From: an uncultured Clostridia bacterium
Lineage (GTDB): Bacteria > Bacillota > Clostridia > Christensenellales > Borkfalkiaceae
Direction: 5' to 3'
Length of the DNA: 64,000 nt
Assembly (NCBI GenBank): GCA_944368775.1
Contig: CALVXB010000010.1
Span: 19,307 to 83,306 of the forward strand
Shown: positions 16,007 to 24,823 of the stretch, piece after piece
Layout of the letters: each line of letters opens with the position of its first letter
Numbering within the stretch: position 1 is the stretch's first letter
Notes under the pieces: generated by a model
Told to the model about the DNA's origin: nothing
The model's database searches: none
What the model saw: only the letters and a program-made list of their open reading frames with translations
Made by a program: the position numbers and the translations under genes

Positions 16007-19000
16007 ATGCAAAATACATCCGCGGCGCGGCCGCTTGTGTCCGTCGTCGTGCCCGTGTTCAAGACGCAGGCGCTGCTGCCCCGCTGTTTAGACAGCCTGC
16101 TCGGACAGAGCCTGCAAGAGATCGAAGTCATCTGCGTGGACGACGCCAGCCCCGACGGCTGCGCCGCCATCCTCGCAGGTTACGCCGCGCGCGATGCGCG
16201 CGTGCGCGTCGTCACCCACCAAAAGAACGAGGGGCTGTTCCGCGCCCGCATCAGCGGCATCCGCGCCGCCCGCGGCGAATACGTCGCCTTTGTCGACAGC
16301 GACGACTACGTCAATCTCGACTGCTACCGCGCCGCCCTCGACGCCGCCGCGGGCGCGGACATGACGGTGCTGCACACCGTGCACGAGGACGCGGCCGGCA
16401 GCCGCTACATCCACCCGCGCTACGCCTTTTACCGCTTCGACGACTGCGCCGGCGACCTGTTTTCTCGCTTCTTCGAGCAGCGGGGGCTGTGCTTTACATG
16501 GCACACCGTCTGGAACAAAGTGTACCGCCGCGCCCTGTTCGAGCGCGCGCTGCCCTACCTGGAGGCGCTCGAGGGGCACCTGATCATGGCGGAGGACCTG
16601 TGCTTTTCCGCCGTGCTCTTCTACTTCGCCCGCACCATTTCCTTTTCCGAGTACAGCTGGTACTTTTACTACCAGCACGCGGGCGCGAGCACTTCGCTCG
16701 CGGGCGGCTTTCATAAATACGTCAAAAACATCGACGACTTGCGCCGCGCCTTCGCCTTTACCGAAGATTTTTTGCACAAGGTGCGCGCTTCCGAAAAAAT
16801 TTTTGAAGATTTTGTCGCGTGGCGGGGCCTCTACGGCAGGTTCTGGGCAGAAAACGTCAAAAACGGAAATTTAAGCGGGAACGAGCTGCGCGCCCTGCAG
16901 CCCCGCCTGCGCGCCGCCTTCGGCGAACAGCCGACGCTGCCCGCCCCGCACGAGTCCTTCTTTTACGGCAAAACGAGCCCCTTCGACGCCCGCTACGTGC
17001 AGCTATCCGATTACCTCTGCACCCTCGGCGAGGGCGACTACGTCAGCTTCGACATCTTCGACACCCTGCTCGTGCGCCCCTTTTACGAGCCGAAGGACCT
17101 CTTCCGCCTGCTCGACGCCCCCTTCGCCGCCGATTTTGACTGCGACGTGCCCTTCCATGTGCTGCGCGTCAAAAGCGAGGAGATCGCGCGGCAGGCTGCG
17201 CTGGGGGAGGAGGTGGACATCGACGCCATCTACGACGCGATGGCAGACAGCTTCCGCCTCGACCGCGCCGCCCTGCAAAAGATGCAGGAAAAGGAGCTCG
17301 CCGCCGAGCTGCGCTTTTGCGCGCCCCGCCGCAGCGCGCGCAACCTCTTCCGTTTGCTCCGCCGCCGCGGCGCGCACATCCTGCTCATCTCCGACATCTA
17401 CCTGCCCCGCCCGTTCATGGAAAAATTGCTCGCGCGCAATGGCTATACGGGCTACGAAAAGCTCTTCCTCTCCTGCGAGAGCGGGGCGACCAAGCGCACG
17501 GGCAGCCTGTTCCGCGCCGCCGCCCTCGCCTGCGGCGTCGAGCCGGGGCGCATCCTGCACATCGGCGATAATTGGGAGAGCGACGTCCTGCGCGCCGAAG
17601 AGGCGGGCGTGCGCACCTTCTTTTTCGCGCGCACCGTCGACTGCCTGCTGCAGCGCATCTCCGACATCCCCTCCACCCCCATGTACCGCGACTTTCTGCA
17701 CCCGTCTGGCACCGTCAACGGCTCGGTCGCGCTCGAGCGGCTGGGTGTGCGCTGCAGTCTCGCCGTCATCGCCAACCGCCTGTTCGACGACCCCTTCCGC
17801 AGCTACCCCGCCGGCTCCGTATTCGGGCACGACGCGCAGTTTTTCGGCTGCGCCGCGCTGGGCATGCACCTGCTCGCGCTGACGCAGTGGATCCGCCGCG
17901 AAGGGGGAGAAAAGGTGCGCTTCTTCGCGCGCGACGGCTACCTGCCCCTGCGCGCCTATCGCCTGCTGTACGGCGAGGAGGGAACGGACTACCTGCACCT
18001 CTCCCGCCGCGCCCTGCTGCCGCTGACGCTGCTGCTGGGCGGGGGCACCGCGCTGTTCGAGGCGAACGTCGCCCCGGGCGAAACGCCCCGCTCCCTCTGC
18101 GCGCTGCTGCGCCCGCTGCTCAAGCCCGCCTTCGCCCGCCGCGCGGCGGAGGGTCGCTTTGCGGAGGGGCGCTTGGCGGCGGGCGTCCGCTTCGAGGCGG
18201 ACCGCCCCTTCGCGGGGGAGGGAGAGCTGCGCGCCTTCGTGTCCGCGGCGGTGCTTCCAAACCTCTCGCGCGGCGGCTGCGCCCGCTACCGCGCCGCACT
18301 CAAAACGTACTTTTCCGCGCGGCTGGAGGAGGGCATCGCCTGCTTCGACGTCGGCTACAGCGGCCGCACGCTGTATATCCTCGCCAAGCTGACCGGCCTG
18401 CCCCTGCGCGGGCTGTTCGTGCACGAGTACGGCGACGCGCCCCACCCGCTGCTCGCCGCGCGCGGCGTTTCCGTCAAGACATTCTACGAGTTCGCCCCCT
18501 CGGTGGCGGGGCACATCCGCGAGCTGCTCTTATCCGGCGTCGCCCCCTCCTGCATCGGCTACGCGGTGGGGGAGGGCGGCGCGCAGCCGGTGTTCGAGCC
18601 CGCCTACCTGCACTACGCGGCGGCGTTTACCCTGCGCTGCGTGCAGGAGGCCGCCCTCGGCTTCGTCGCCGATATGCGCCGCACCTTCGGGGAGGATCTT
18701 GAATTTCTCTCGCTGCGCCCGCTCGAGGCCTCCGCCCCGCTCGAGTACTGCCTGCTCTACGCCGCGGAGGAGGACAGGGCGCTCTTTTCCCCCGTCGCCT
18801 TTGAAGACAGGATGTACACCGGCAAAGAGCCCTCCCTGCTCGTCGACCTCTGGCGGCGGGACGTCGGCTTCTTCCTGCACAACGCGCCCGCGCAGGCACC
18901 CTTCGCACCGCCCGCCCCGCCCGCGCAGGCAGGTCCGCCCGCCGCGCTGCACGGCCAGCCGCGCTGGAAAAAGGCGGTCTACTATTGGCTGTTCGACAGA

Positions 19001-19042
19001 GATACCTTTCGCCGCAAGCTGCGCGGGGAGGATAAAAAGTGA
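16007..19042 (+). CDS. Large fusion: GT2 glycosyltransferase plus HAD domain plus C-terminal polymer-biosynthesis domain
   Basis: 1011 residues. ATG 16007 follows AGAGG at eight bases; in-frame ATG 15974 behind AGGAGGGG is an alternative. Residues about 8-240 are a GT2 glycosyltransferase (VSVVVPVFKTQALLPRCLDS, CVDDASPDG, VDSDDYV). Residues about 346-560 are a HAD-like domain (SFDIFDTLLVRPF, later HIGDNWESDVLRAEEAG). The remaining about 450 residues have FFARDGYLPL and FDVGYSGRTLYILAK, a combination seen with HAD domains in capsule and teichoic-acid loci. It likely makes or decorates a surface glycan. The next gene overlaps by four bases. Confidence 0.85.
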   Translation: MQNTSAARPLVSVVVPVFKTQALLPRCLDSLLGQSLQEIEVICVDDASPDGCAAILAGYAARDARVRVVTHQKNEGLFRARISGIRAARGEYVAFVDSDDYVNLDCYRAALDAAAGADMTVLHTVHEDAAGSRYIHPRYAFYRFDDCAGDLFSRFFEQRGLCFTWHTVWNKVYRRALFERALPYLEALEGHLIMAEDLCFSAVLFYFARTISFSEYSWYFYYQHAGASTSLAGGFHKYVKNIDDLRRAFAFTEDFLHKVRASEKIFEDFVAWRGLYGRFWAENVKNGNLSGNELRALQPRLRAAFGEQPTLPAPHESFFYGKTSPFDARYVQLSDYLCTLGEGDYVSFDIFDTLLVRPFYEPKDLFRLLDAPFAADFDCDVPFHVLRVKSEEIARQAALGEEVDIDAIYDAMADSFRLDRAALQKMQEKELAAELRFCAPRRSARNLFRLLRRRGAHILLISDIYLPRPFMEKLLARNGYTGYEKLFLSCESGATKRTGSLFRAAALACGVEPGRILHIGDNWESDVLRAEEAGVRTFFFARTVDCLLQRISDIPSTPMYRDFLHPSGTVNGSVALERLGVRCSLAVIANRLFDDPFRSYPAGSVFGHDAQFFGCAALGMHLLALTQWIRREGGEKVRFFARDGYLPLRAYRLLYGEEGTDYLHLSRRALLPLTLLLGGGTALFEANVAPGETPRSLCALLRPLLKPAFARRAAEGRFAEGRLAAGVRFEADRPFAGEGELRAFVSAAVLPNLSRGGCARYRAALKTYFSARLEEGIACFDVGYSGRTLYILAKLTGLPLRGLFVHEYGDAPHPLLAARGVSVKTFYEFAPSVAGHIRELLLSGVAPSCIGYAVGEGGAQPVFEPAYLHYAAAFTLRCVQEAALGFVADMRRTFGEDLEFLSLRPLEASAPLEYCLLYAAEEDRALFSPVAFEDRMYTGKEPSLLVDLWRRDVGFFLHNAPAQAPFAPPAPPAQAGPPAALHGQPRWKKAVYYWLFDRDTFRRKLRGEDKK

Positions 19043-20196
19043 CGCGCGCGCAAAGGGCGCGCGGCCGTGCAGATATGCCGCGCGGGGAGGGGGAGCGCCC
19101 CCTCGTGCTCAGCGGGGGCGGCGGCCTGCTGCAAGACCCCTTCGACGCGCGCGACCCCGTCTGGTCGCTGGGGCAAAACACGGGCAACCTGCTGTTCATG
19201 AGCGCGCTGCGCCGCATCTTCCCCGCCGCCGTGTTCCCGCACGACTACCGCGCGCGCGGCATCGACGTCTCCGCCTTCCGCTATATCGTCACCTCCGATC
19301 TCATCTGGATCAACCCGAACGAGTGCTTTCCCGCCCTCGAGCAGCTGCTCGACGACACCGCCGCGCCCGTCATCCCCATTTCGGTCGGCCTGCAGTCGCC
19401 GAGTTACGATTTCCCCTTTCCGCTGCACCCGCGCACGGTGCGGCTGCTCTCTCGCCTGCAAGAGCGCGCGCTGCTCGGCGCGCGGGGAGAGTACACGGCG
19501 GAGGTGCTCGCCGCGCACGGCATCCGCAACGTGCAGCCGGTCGGCTGCCCCTCGCTGTATTGGCCGATGCGCCGCTCCTTCCGCGCCGAGTGCGGCGCAA
19601 ATAAGCCGCGTTCGGGAGGGGAAGTTGGCGCGGGAGGGGAAGTTGGCGCGGGAGGGGAAGTTGGCGCGGGAGGGGAAGCGCTTTGCGCGGCGGCCAACTT
19701 CCGCACCTTTTACGGCAGCGCGACGTCCGCCGAGCGCGCCTTTCTGCGCTGGTGCGCCCGTTACGGTTTGCGCTTCGTCGAACAGACGCAGCTTCCCCTC
19801 ACCGCCGACTTCTGGGGCGGGGAGGGGGAAGATTTCGCCCGCGTGCGCGCCTATCTCGATGTCCGCCGCGCGCTGTTTGCGGGCGAAAAGGAGTGGCGCG
19901 CCGCCATGGCCGCCTATCATTTTTCCATCGGCATGCGCTTCCACGGCAACGTGATGGCGGTGCGCGCGGGGGTGCCCGCCCTCTTTTTGCGGCACGACGC
20001 GCGCACGGCGGAGATGATCGACTTCTTCCGCCTCCCCTCCATGGAGAGCGAGCGCTTCGACGAGGATCTCCCCATCGAAGCATATTACGAGCGCGCCGAC
20101 TACCGCCCCTTCAACGCCGCCTACCCCGCCCGTTTCGATGCCTTTTTGTCCTTTCTGCGCGCCAACGGCCTCGCCGTCCGCGCCGACGTCGACTGA
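19039..20196 (+). CDS. Polysaccharide pyruvyl transferase family protein
   Basis: 385 residues, GTG start overlapping the previous stop (GTGA). Signatures: VLSGGGGLLQDPFDARDP, PVIPISVGLQS, ARGEYTAEVLAAHGI with VGCPSLYW, and the late FSIGMRFHGNVMAVRAGVPALF typical of the family, which transfers pyruvate (or related groups) to glycan sugars. Residues about 192-213 are a Gly-rich linker made of a tandem 18-base repeat (EVGAGG), so its length may vary between strains. Coupled to the GT2-HAD protein, it probably acts on the same polymer. Confidence 0.85.
   Translation: MTRAQRARGRADMPRGEGERPLVLSGGGGLLQDPFDARDPVWSLGQNTGNLLFMSALRRIFPAAVFPHDYRARGIDVSAFRYIVTSDLIWINPNECFPALEQLLDDTAAPVIPISVGLQSPSYDFPFPLHPRTVRLLSRLQERALLGARGEYTAEVLAAHGIRNVQPVGCPSLYWPMRRSFRAECGANKPRSGGEVGAGGEVGAGGEVGAGGEALCAAANFRTFYGSATSAERAFLRWCARYGLRFVEQTQLPLTADFWGGEGEDFARVRAYLDVRRALFAGEKEWRAAMAAYHFSIGMRFHGNVMAVRAGVPALFLRHDARTAEMIDFFRLPSMESERFDEDLPIEAYYERADYRPFNAAYPARFDAFLSFLRANGLAVRADVD
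19614..19680 (+). repeat. In-frame 18-bp minisatellite within pyruvyl transferase gene
   Basis: About 3.5 copies of GGGAGGGGAAGTTGGCGC. The unit is six codons, so copy-number change keeps the frame. Confidence 0.9.
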
Positions 20197-20323
20197 CCGA
20201 GTGAATAAGGGGAGGGGAAGAAGGGCCCGCCGCGCTCCCGCCTTCTATTTGCGGGCGCCCGGCGGCGGGCGCCCGAAGCCATGCAAAAGGCATGCCAAAA
20301 GCCGTGCAAAAAGCATAAAAATA

Positions 20324-20354
20324 CGCGCGCGCGCGAATTTTTCGCGCGCGCGCG
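20324..20354 (+). other. Extreme CG hairpin
   Basis: Twelve alternating C/G bases (20324-20335), AATTTTT, then the same twelve (20343-20354). It may terminate the upstream transcript, although the T-run is in the loop. Alternating CG could also adopt Z-DNA. It lies just upstream of the 20390 gene promoter. Confidence 0.6.
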
Positions 20355-20374
20355 GCCATATTTTCATAAAGCCG

Positions 20375-20383
20375 TGGTATAAT
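20375..20383 (+). promoter_or_regulatory. Extended -10 promoter, apparently leaderless
   Basis: TGGTATAAT with TATAAT at 20378-20383 and no good -35. The expected transcription start coincides with the A of the ATG at 20390, and no Shine-Dalgarno site precedes it. Confidence 0.6.
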
Positions 20384-20389
20384 GGGTGC

Positions 20390-21481
20390 ATGAAGCCGCT
20401 GTATCCCGCCCGCCGCCCCGCCCGCCTGCGCACGCTGTGCGCCCTCGCGCTCGCCGCCGCGCTCCTCTTTTTACTCGCCGATATCCCCGTCCTCGCCGAA
20501 TATGTATTCGCGCGCGGCGTCACCCGCTTTCTGTCGTGGTTCATCGCCTGCGTCACGAGCCTCCTTCCCTTCTCGCTGTACGAGGTCACCGCCGTCGCGC
20601 TCATTTTGCTCGCGATCTTCGTCGCCGTCGGGCTCATCGCGCTGCTCTGCCGCCGCGCCTTCGCGCGCGTCCGCACATGGCTGTACCGCCTCGCCGTCGC
20701 GGCGCTGTCGGTGCTCATCGCCTTCGGCGCGCTGTACGCCCCGCTGTACGCGCGCAGCTCCGTCACCGGCGCGCTCGGCCTGCCCGCAGTCACCGTCACC
20801 GACGCGCTCGCCTGCGAGGCGGCCGCCTACTATGTGGGGGAGCTCAACGCGCTGGCGGAGGTCATGCCGCGGGATGAAGAGGGCGACGTCCTCATCCCGT
20901 ACTCCTTCGATGAGATGGCAGATAAGCTCAACGCCGCCTATGCGCAGGTCGGGGGCGGGTACTTCGCCTTCTACTCGGTGCGGCCCAAGCAGGTCGCGCT
21001 GTCCGTCGGCATGGCGGCGCTGGGCATCACGGGCATCTACTTCCCCTTCTATGCCGAGGCCAACGTCAGCACCCTCGTCGCCCCGTACGACGTCGGCTGC
21101 ACCCTCGCGCACGAGCTCGCGCACGCGCACGGCGTCGCGCAGGAGGGGGAGGCCAACGTCGCCGCCTACGCCCTCTGCCTGCGTTCGGAAGATCCTTACC
21201 TGCGCTACAGCGGCCTGATGCGCGCGGCGAGCGCCATGCTCAACTCCCTCGACGATGCGTCTTTTGAAACATTATACGCTTCCGTCAGCCCCGCCGTCAT
21301 CGCCGAGTGGCGCAACGCGAGCGCGCTGTACGCCCGCTACGACGGCTGGCTGAATGCCCTCTCTTCGTGGATCAACGATTTGTTTTTGAAGGCAAACGGC
21401 GTGCCCGGCGGCGTGCGCAGCTACGGGCAGACGGCGCACAGCCTCGTCGCCTTGTACTTGCAGGAAACCGGCCAAATGTAG
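20390..21481 (+). CDS. DUF3810-like membrane zinc metalloprotease
   Basis: 363 residues. Three N-terminal membrane segments (residues about 17-37, 50-80, 97-117) are followed by an extracytoplasmic domain with a zinc-protease motif CTLAHELAHAHGVAQEGEAN near residue 238 (HExxH plus a downstream Glu). This fits the DUF3810 family. Its targets are unknown; it may mature envelope proteins. The start is fixed by the -10 element six bases upstream; longer upstream frames run through the CG hairpin. Confidence 0.8.
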   Translation: MKPLYPARRPARLRTLCALALAAALLFLLADIPVLAEYVFARGVTRFLSWFIACVTSLLPFSLYEVTAVALILLAIFVAVGLIALLCRRAFARVRTWLYRLAVAALSVLIAFGALYAPLYARSSVTGALGLPAVTVTDALACEAAAYYVGELNALAEVMPRDEEGDVLIPYSFDEMADKLNAAYAQVGGGYFAFYSVRPKQVALSVGMAALGITGIYFPFYAEANVSTLVAPYDVGCTLAHELAHAHGVAQEGEANVAAYALCLRSEDPYLRYSGLMRAASAMLNSLDDASFETLYASVSPAVIAEWRNASALYARYDGWLNALSSWINDLFLKANGVPGGVRSYGQTAHSLVALYLQETGQM

Positions 21482-21632
21482 GGCAGGGGAGCGCCCCGCC
21501 GCCAAAAGCGCCCGCGCCGCCGCGCCAAACGTCGCCCTTGCGCCCGCTTCTAAGCGGCGGCGGGGGAGAGGGAGCGCCCCGCCCCGCCGCAGCAAGCCCC
21601 GCCGCAACAGGGCAGGGGGCGCGCCGTTTGGT

Positions 21633-21661
21633 TTGCCTTTTTGCCGCACTTCTGCTATAAT
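21633..21661 (+). promoter_or_regulatory. Sigma-A promoter for M16 peptidase
   Basis: TTGCCT (21633-21638), 17-base spacer, TATAAT (21656-21661). Confidence 0.75.
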
Positions 21662-21700
21662 AAGGTGAAAATACCCGAAAACCACTTTACGGAGGTCGCT

Positions 21701-22894
21701 ATGGACAAGTCTGCCGAGCGGCGCGGCCGCCTCGAAAACGGCGCCGAACTCGTCGCCTTCTGCGCGCCGCACCTGCATTCCGTCGCCTTTTCCGTCGTGC
21801 TGCCCTTCACGCCCGAGTGCACGCCCGGCGTGTACCACCTCGTCGAGCATATGTTTTTCGAGCGGGCGGGCGAGCGCCGCGCCGACGCCATCAACGCCGA
21901 AATGACCGCCCGCGGCAGCGAGATCATGGGCTACACCGCCATCAACTATATGTGCTTCAGCTTCACCTGCCGGCCGGAGGTCTTTGTGCCCCAGCTCGAG
22001 CTGCTCTTTTCCATGCTCTCGCAGCGCGAGTACGAGCGGGAGGACTTTGAAAAGGTGCTGCCCGTCATCCGCAACGAAATTTTTGAAGCCGCCTTCTACG
22101 ACGCCCGCTCGTCGGATATCCTGCGCGATCTGTGGTTCGATTCGCGCTACATCGCGCCCGTGCTCGGCAATGCAGACGTCCTCTCGCGGCTGGACCCGCA
22201 GGAGATCGCCGCGGCGCGCGCCTCGCTGTTCAACCGCGGCATGTGCCTCTTCCTCGCGGGCGCGTTCACGCCCGAACACGAGCGCCGCGTGCTCGACACC
22301 TTCGGCACCATCCCCCTGCGCCGCCGCGAGCGCACCGCCCCGCCCGCCGAGGAAAAGGTCACGCGCGAGATCAACCGCGTCGGCCGCGGCTACGAGATGC
22401 AGGCGCTGGTCACCTACCACGTCGAGCGCGCCGACCTCGAGCTCAAGCTCGCCGCCCATTGGCTGCGCAGCGGCCTGTTCGACGGCCTCGACGCCGCCTT
22501 TTTCCGCTTTTTCGGCGACCACGGCTTCCAATTTTATTCGGTGGACGGCATCTACAACATCCGCGGCGACGAGCTCGTCTTCTCCTACCTCGCGCACATC
22601 ACCAAAAAGGAAAAAAAGAAGTTCGAGCCGCTCATCGACGCCTTCGAGGAGGAGGCCGCCCGTACAGACTTCATGGGCCTGGTCAAGCCCTACCTCTACG
22701 ACAACGCCCCCTTCCTCTACGACAGCCCCGAGCGGCTGTGCGGGCACTACGTCGACACCTGGGCAGACCTCTCCGCGCCCCTCACCCTGCGCGAGGAGCT
22801 CGAATACGTCGGCGGCTTCACCAACGCCCGCCTCGCCGCCTGCTGGGAGCGCATCGCCACCTCCCTGCGCCGCATCTTCTACATCGGCCGCTGA
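21701..22894 (+). CDS. M16-family zinc peptidase
   Basis: 397 residues, ATG 21701 behind GGAGGT. The inverted zinc site HLVEH is at residues about 45-49, with the third ligand expected in VIRNEIFEAAF about 75 residues later. It is half the length of two-domain pitrilysins, like the short M16B/albusin-type peptidases of Bacillota, which often act in pairs. No second M16 gene is adjacent. Own promoter and strong terminator, so monocistronic. Confidence 0.88.
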   Translation: MDKSAERRGRLENGAELVAFCAPHLHSVAFSVVLPFTPECTPGVYHLVEHMFFERAGERRADAINAEMTARGSEIMGYTAINYMCFSFTCRPEVFVPQLELLFSMLSQREYEREDFEKVLPVIRNEIFEAAFYDARSSDILRDLWFDSRYIAPVLGNADVLSRLDPQEIAAARASLFNRGMCLFLAGAFTPEHERRVLDTFGTIPLRRRERTAPPAEEKVTREINRVGRGYEMQALVTYHVERADLELKLAAHWLRSGLFDGLDAAFFRFFGDHGFQFYSVDGIYNIRGDELVFSYLAHITKKEKKKFEPLIDAFEEEAARTDFMGLVKPYLYDNAPFLYDSPERLCGHYVDTWADLSAPLTLREELEYVGGFTNARLAACWERIATSLRRIFYIGR

Positions 22895-22945
22895 TTTTTT
22901 TGGGTTTAGAAGGGGAAGGCTTTCCCCCTTTTTGCGCGCAATGCA

Positions 22946-22994
22946 GCGCCGCCCCTTTTCCGCAACGGGAAAAGGGGCGGCGCCCGTTTTTTTT
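22946..22994 (+). terminator. M16 peptidase terminator
   Basis: GCGCCGCCCCTTTTCC pairs with GGAAAAGGGGCGGCGC, then CCG and eight T. Confidence 0.92.
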
Positions 22995-23085
22995 GCGCGG
23001 TTCGCGCGGTTTTTCAGCGCCCGCCGCGGGCGCTCTCTCGTTTTTGCGGCGCGTTTTTGCGCCCGCGCGGCTTTTTGTGCGGCGT

Positions 23086-23523
23086 TTACAGGTACTCTTT
23101 GAGCGTCTGTTCGCAGCTCTGTTCAAAGGCGAGCAGCTCGCCCGCCACCGCGCGCACGGGCGCGTCCGCGTCCTCGCTCTCGCGGATAGAGCGGATCAGC
23201 GCGGTGATGCCCATCACCGTGCCCTGCGTCATCATCTCCGCGATGTGCGCGCGCGAGCCGTCTTTGAGAGCGTTCATCTTCACCGAGCCCCACAGCATCG
23301 CCCGCTTGAGGGGGTTGGGCTCCTTCAGCTCGATGCCGCGCTCGTGCGCGCACGCCGCCGCCTTGCCTGCGATGCGCTCGTATTCGCCGTGCATGCGCAC
23401 GAGTTCCTCTTTCAGCGCCCCTTCCTCCGTCGCGGGCAAAATGTCTGCGATGGACGCGAGCGCGTAGTGGGTGTTGCGGTACACTTCGGCGAGCAGTTCC
23501 TCGCCCGATTTCTTTGCTTCCAT
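23086..23523 (-). CDS. Conserved-looking helical hypothetical protein
   Basis: 145 residues. ATG 23523 behind GGGAGGAAGA fixes the start. Wholly helical in appearance, Ala/Glu-rich, with no signal or membrane segment (ALASIADILPATEEG, ELVRMHGEYERIAGKA, GTVMGITALIRSIRES). The pattern suggests a four-helix bundle of the DUF2383 or ferritin-like class, but no metal-site motif is clear. Function unknown; it lies alone between the M16 gene and the polysaccharide operon. Confidence 0.7.
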   Translation of the reverse strand: MEAKKSGEELLAEVYRNTHYALASIADILPATEEGALKEELVRMHGEYERIAGKAAACAHERGIELKEPNPLKRAMLWGSVKMNALKDGSRAHIAEMMTQGTVMGITALIRSIRESEDADAPVRAVAGELLAFEQSCEQTLKEYL

Positions 23524-23633
23524 TCTCTTCCTCCCGCCGCGCCGCACGCGGCGCGGCCAAGAGCAGTATGGGCGGGGGCGGGCAAAAGTATGCGCCGCCG
23601 CGTACGCGCGGCGGCGCAGAGAGAGGGATCTGA

Positions 23634-23670
23634 AGTCAAAAAAATCGCGCGCGGCTGTATGCCGCGCGCG
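23634..23670 (-). terminator. Terminator of polysaccharide operon
   Basis: Minus strand CGCGCGCGGC / GCCGCGCGCG around ATACA, then ATTTTTTTT. Confidence 0.85.
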
Positions 23671-23687
23671 AAAGCGGAAACTGCGCC

Positions 23688-24791
23688 TTATCGCAGCCCT
23701 TCTTTTTTACACAGTTCAAAGGCGCTGGCGATGACCTTGTCCATGTCGTAGTACTTGTACTCGCCCAAGCGCCCGCCGAACACGACGTCCGGCCGCTCCG
23801 CCTTGAGCGCTTCGTACTTTTGCATGAGCGCGCCGTTCTTTTCGTCGTTGACGGGGTAGTACGCCTCCATGCCCTCCGCGTACTCGGCGGGGTACTCGCG
23901 CGAGATGATGGTCTTGGGCTGCTTGCCGAAGTTGAAGTGCTTGTGCTCGATGATGCGCGTGTAGGGCACCTCGTACTCGGTGTAGTTGACGACGGCGCCC
24001 CCCTGGTAGTCGGGGATGTCTAAAACCTCCGTTTCGAAGCGCACGGTGCGGTACTCGAGGCGGCCGAAGCGGTAGCCGAAAAACTCGTCGGGCATGCCGG
24101 TGAATACCGTCTTGCCGAAGGTATCGCCCGTCTGTTTGATAAAGTCGAAGTAGTCGGTATTTGTCAGCACCTTTGCGCCTGCAAACAGCTTTTCGGCGAG
24201 GGCGGTGTACCCCTCCTCGGGGATGCCCTGGTGCGGGTCGTTGAAGTAGTTGTCGTCGTAGGTGAAGCGCAGGGGCAGGCGGCGGATGATGAAGGCGGGC
24301 AGCTCCTTGCACGGCCTTCCCCACTGCTTTTCGGTATAGCCCTTGACGAGCGTCTTGTACACGTCGGTGCCCACGAGGCCGATCGCCTGCTCTTCGAGGT
24401 TTTGCGGCGTCTTTCCGCCGAGGGAGGCGCGCTGGCCGTCGATGATCGCCTTGGCCTCCTCCGCCGTCTTCACCCCCCAAAGCTGCTCGAAGGTGTACAT
24501 ATTGAAGGGCATGCTGTACAGCTTCCCTTTATAATTGGCGCGCACGCGGTTGACAAAGCCGTTGAACTTGGCGAATTTGTTGACATATTCCCAAACTTCT
24601 TCGTCGGAGGTGTGAAAGATGTGCGCGCCGTACACGTGCACGTCGATGCCCTCCCGCTTTTCGGTGTAGATGTTGCCCGCGATGTGATCTCTGCGCTCGA
24701 CGACGAGGCAGCTTTTGCCCGCGCGCACGGCGTGCTCGCAGAACACGGCGTTGTACAGCCCGGCTCCTACCAGCAGATAGTCGTAATGCAT
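23688..24791 (-). CDS. glf: UDP-galactopyranose mutase
   Basis: 367 residues, standard Glf length; ATG 24791 behind GGAGAAG. FAD-binding YLLVGAGLYNAVFCEHAVR, then RRDHIAGNIYTE, HVYGAHIFHTSDEEVWEYVN, YTEKQWGR and FTGMPDEFFGYRFGRLEYR. It converts UDP-galactopyranose to UDP-galactofuranose, so the exported glycan probably contains galactofuranose. Last gene of the minus-strand operon, 32 bases after the ABC ATPase. Confidence 0.97.
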   Translation of the reverse strand: MHYDYLLVGAGLYNAVFCEHAVRAGKSCLVVERRDHIAGNIYTEKREGIDVHVYGAHIFHTSDEEVWEYVNKFAKFNGFVNRVRANYKGKLYSMPFNMYTFEQLWGVKTAEEAKAIIDGQRASLGGKTPQNLEEQAIGLVGTDVYKTLVKGYTEKQWGRPCKELPAFIIRRLPLRFTYDDNYFNDPHQGIPEEGYTALAEKLFAGAKVLTNTDYFDFIKQTGDTFGKTVFTGMPDEFFGYRFGRLEYRTVRFETEVLDIPDYQGGAVVNYTEYEVPYTRIIEHKHFNFGKQPKTIISREYPAEYAEGMEAYYPVNDEKNGALMQKYEALKAERPDVVFGGRLGEYKYYDMDKVIASAFELCKKEGLR

Positions 24792-24823
24792 GGTCTTCTC
24801 CTTGACAATGGTATTTCGTTCGT

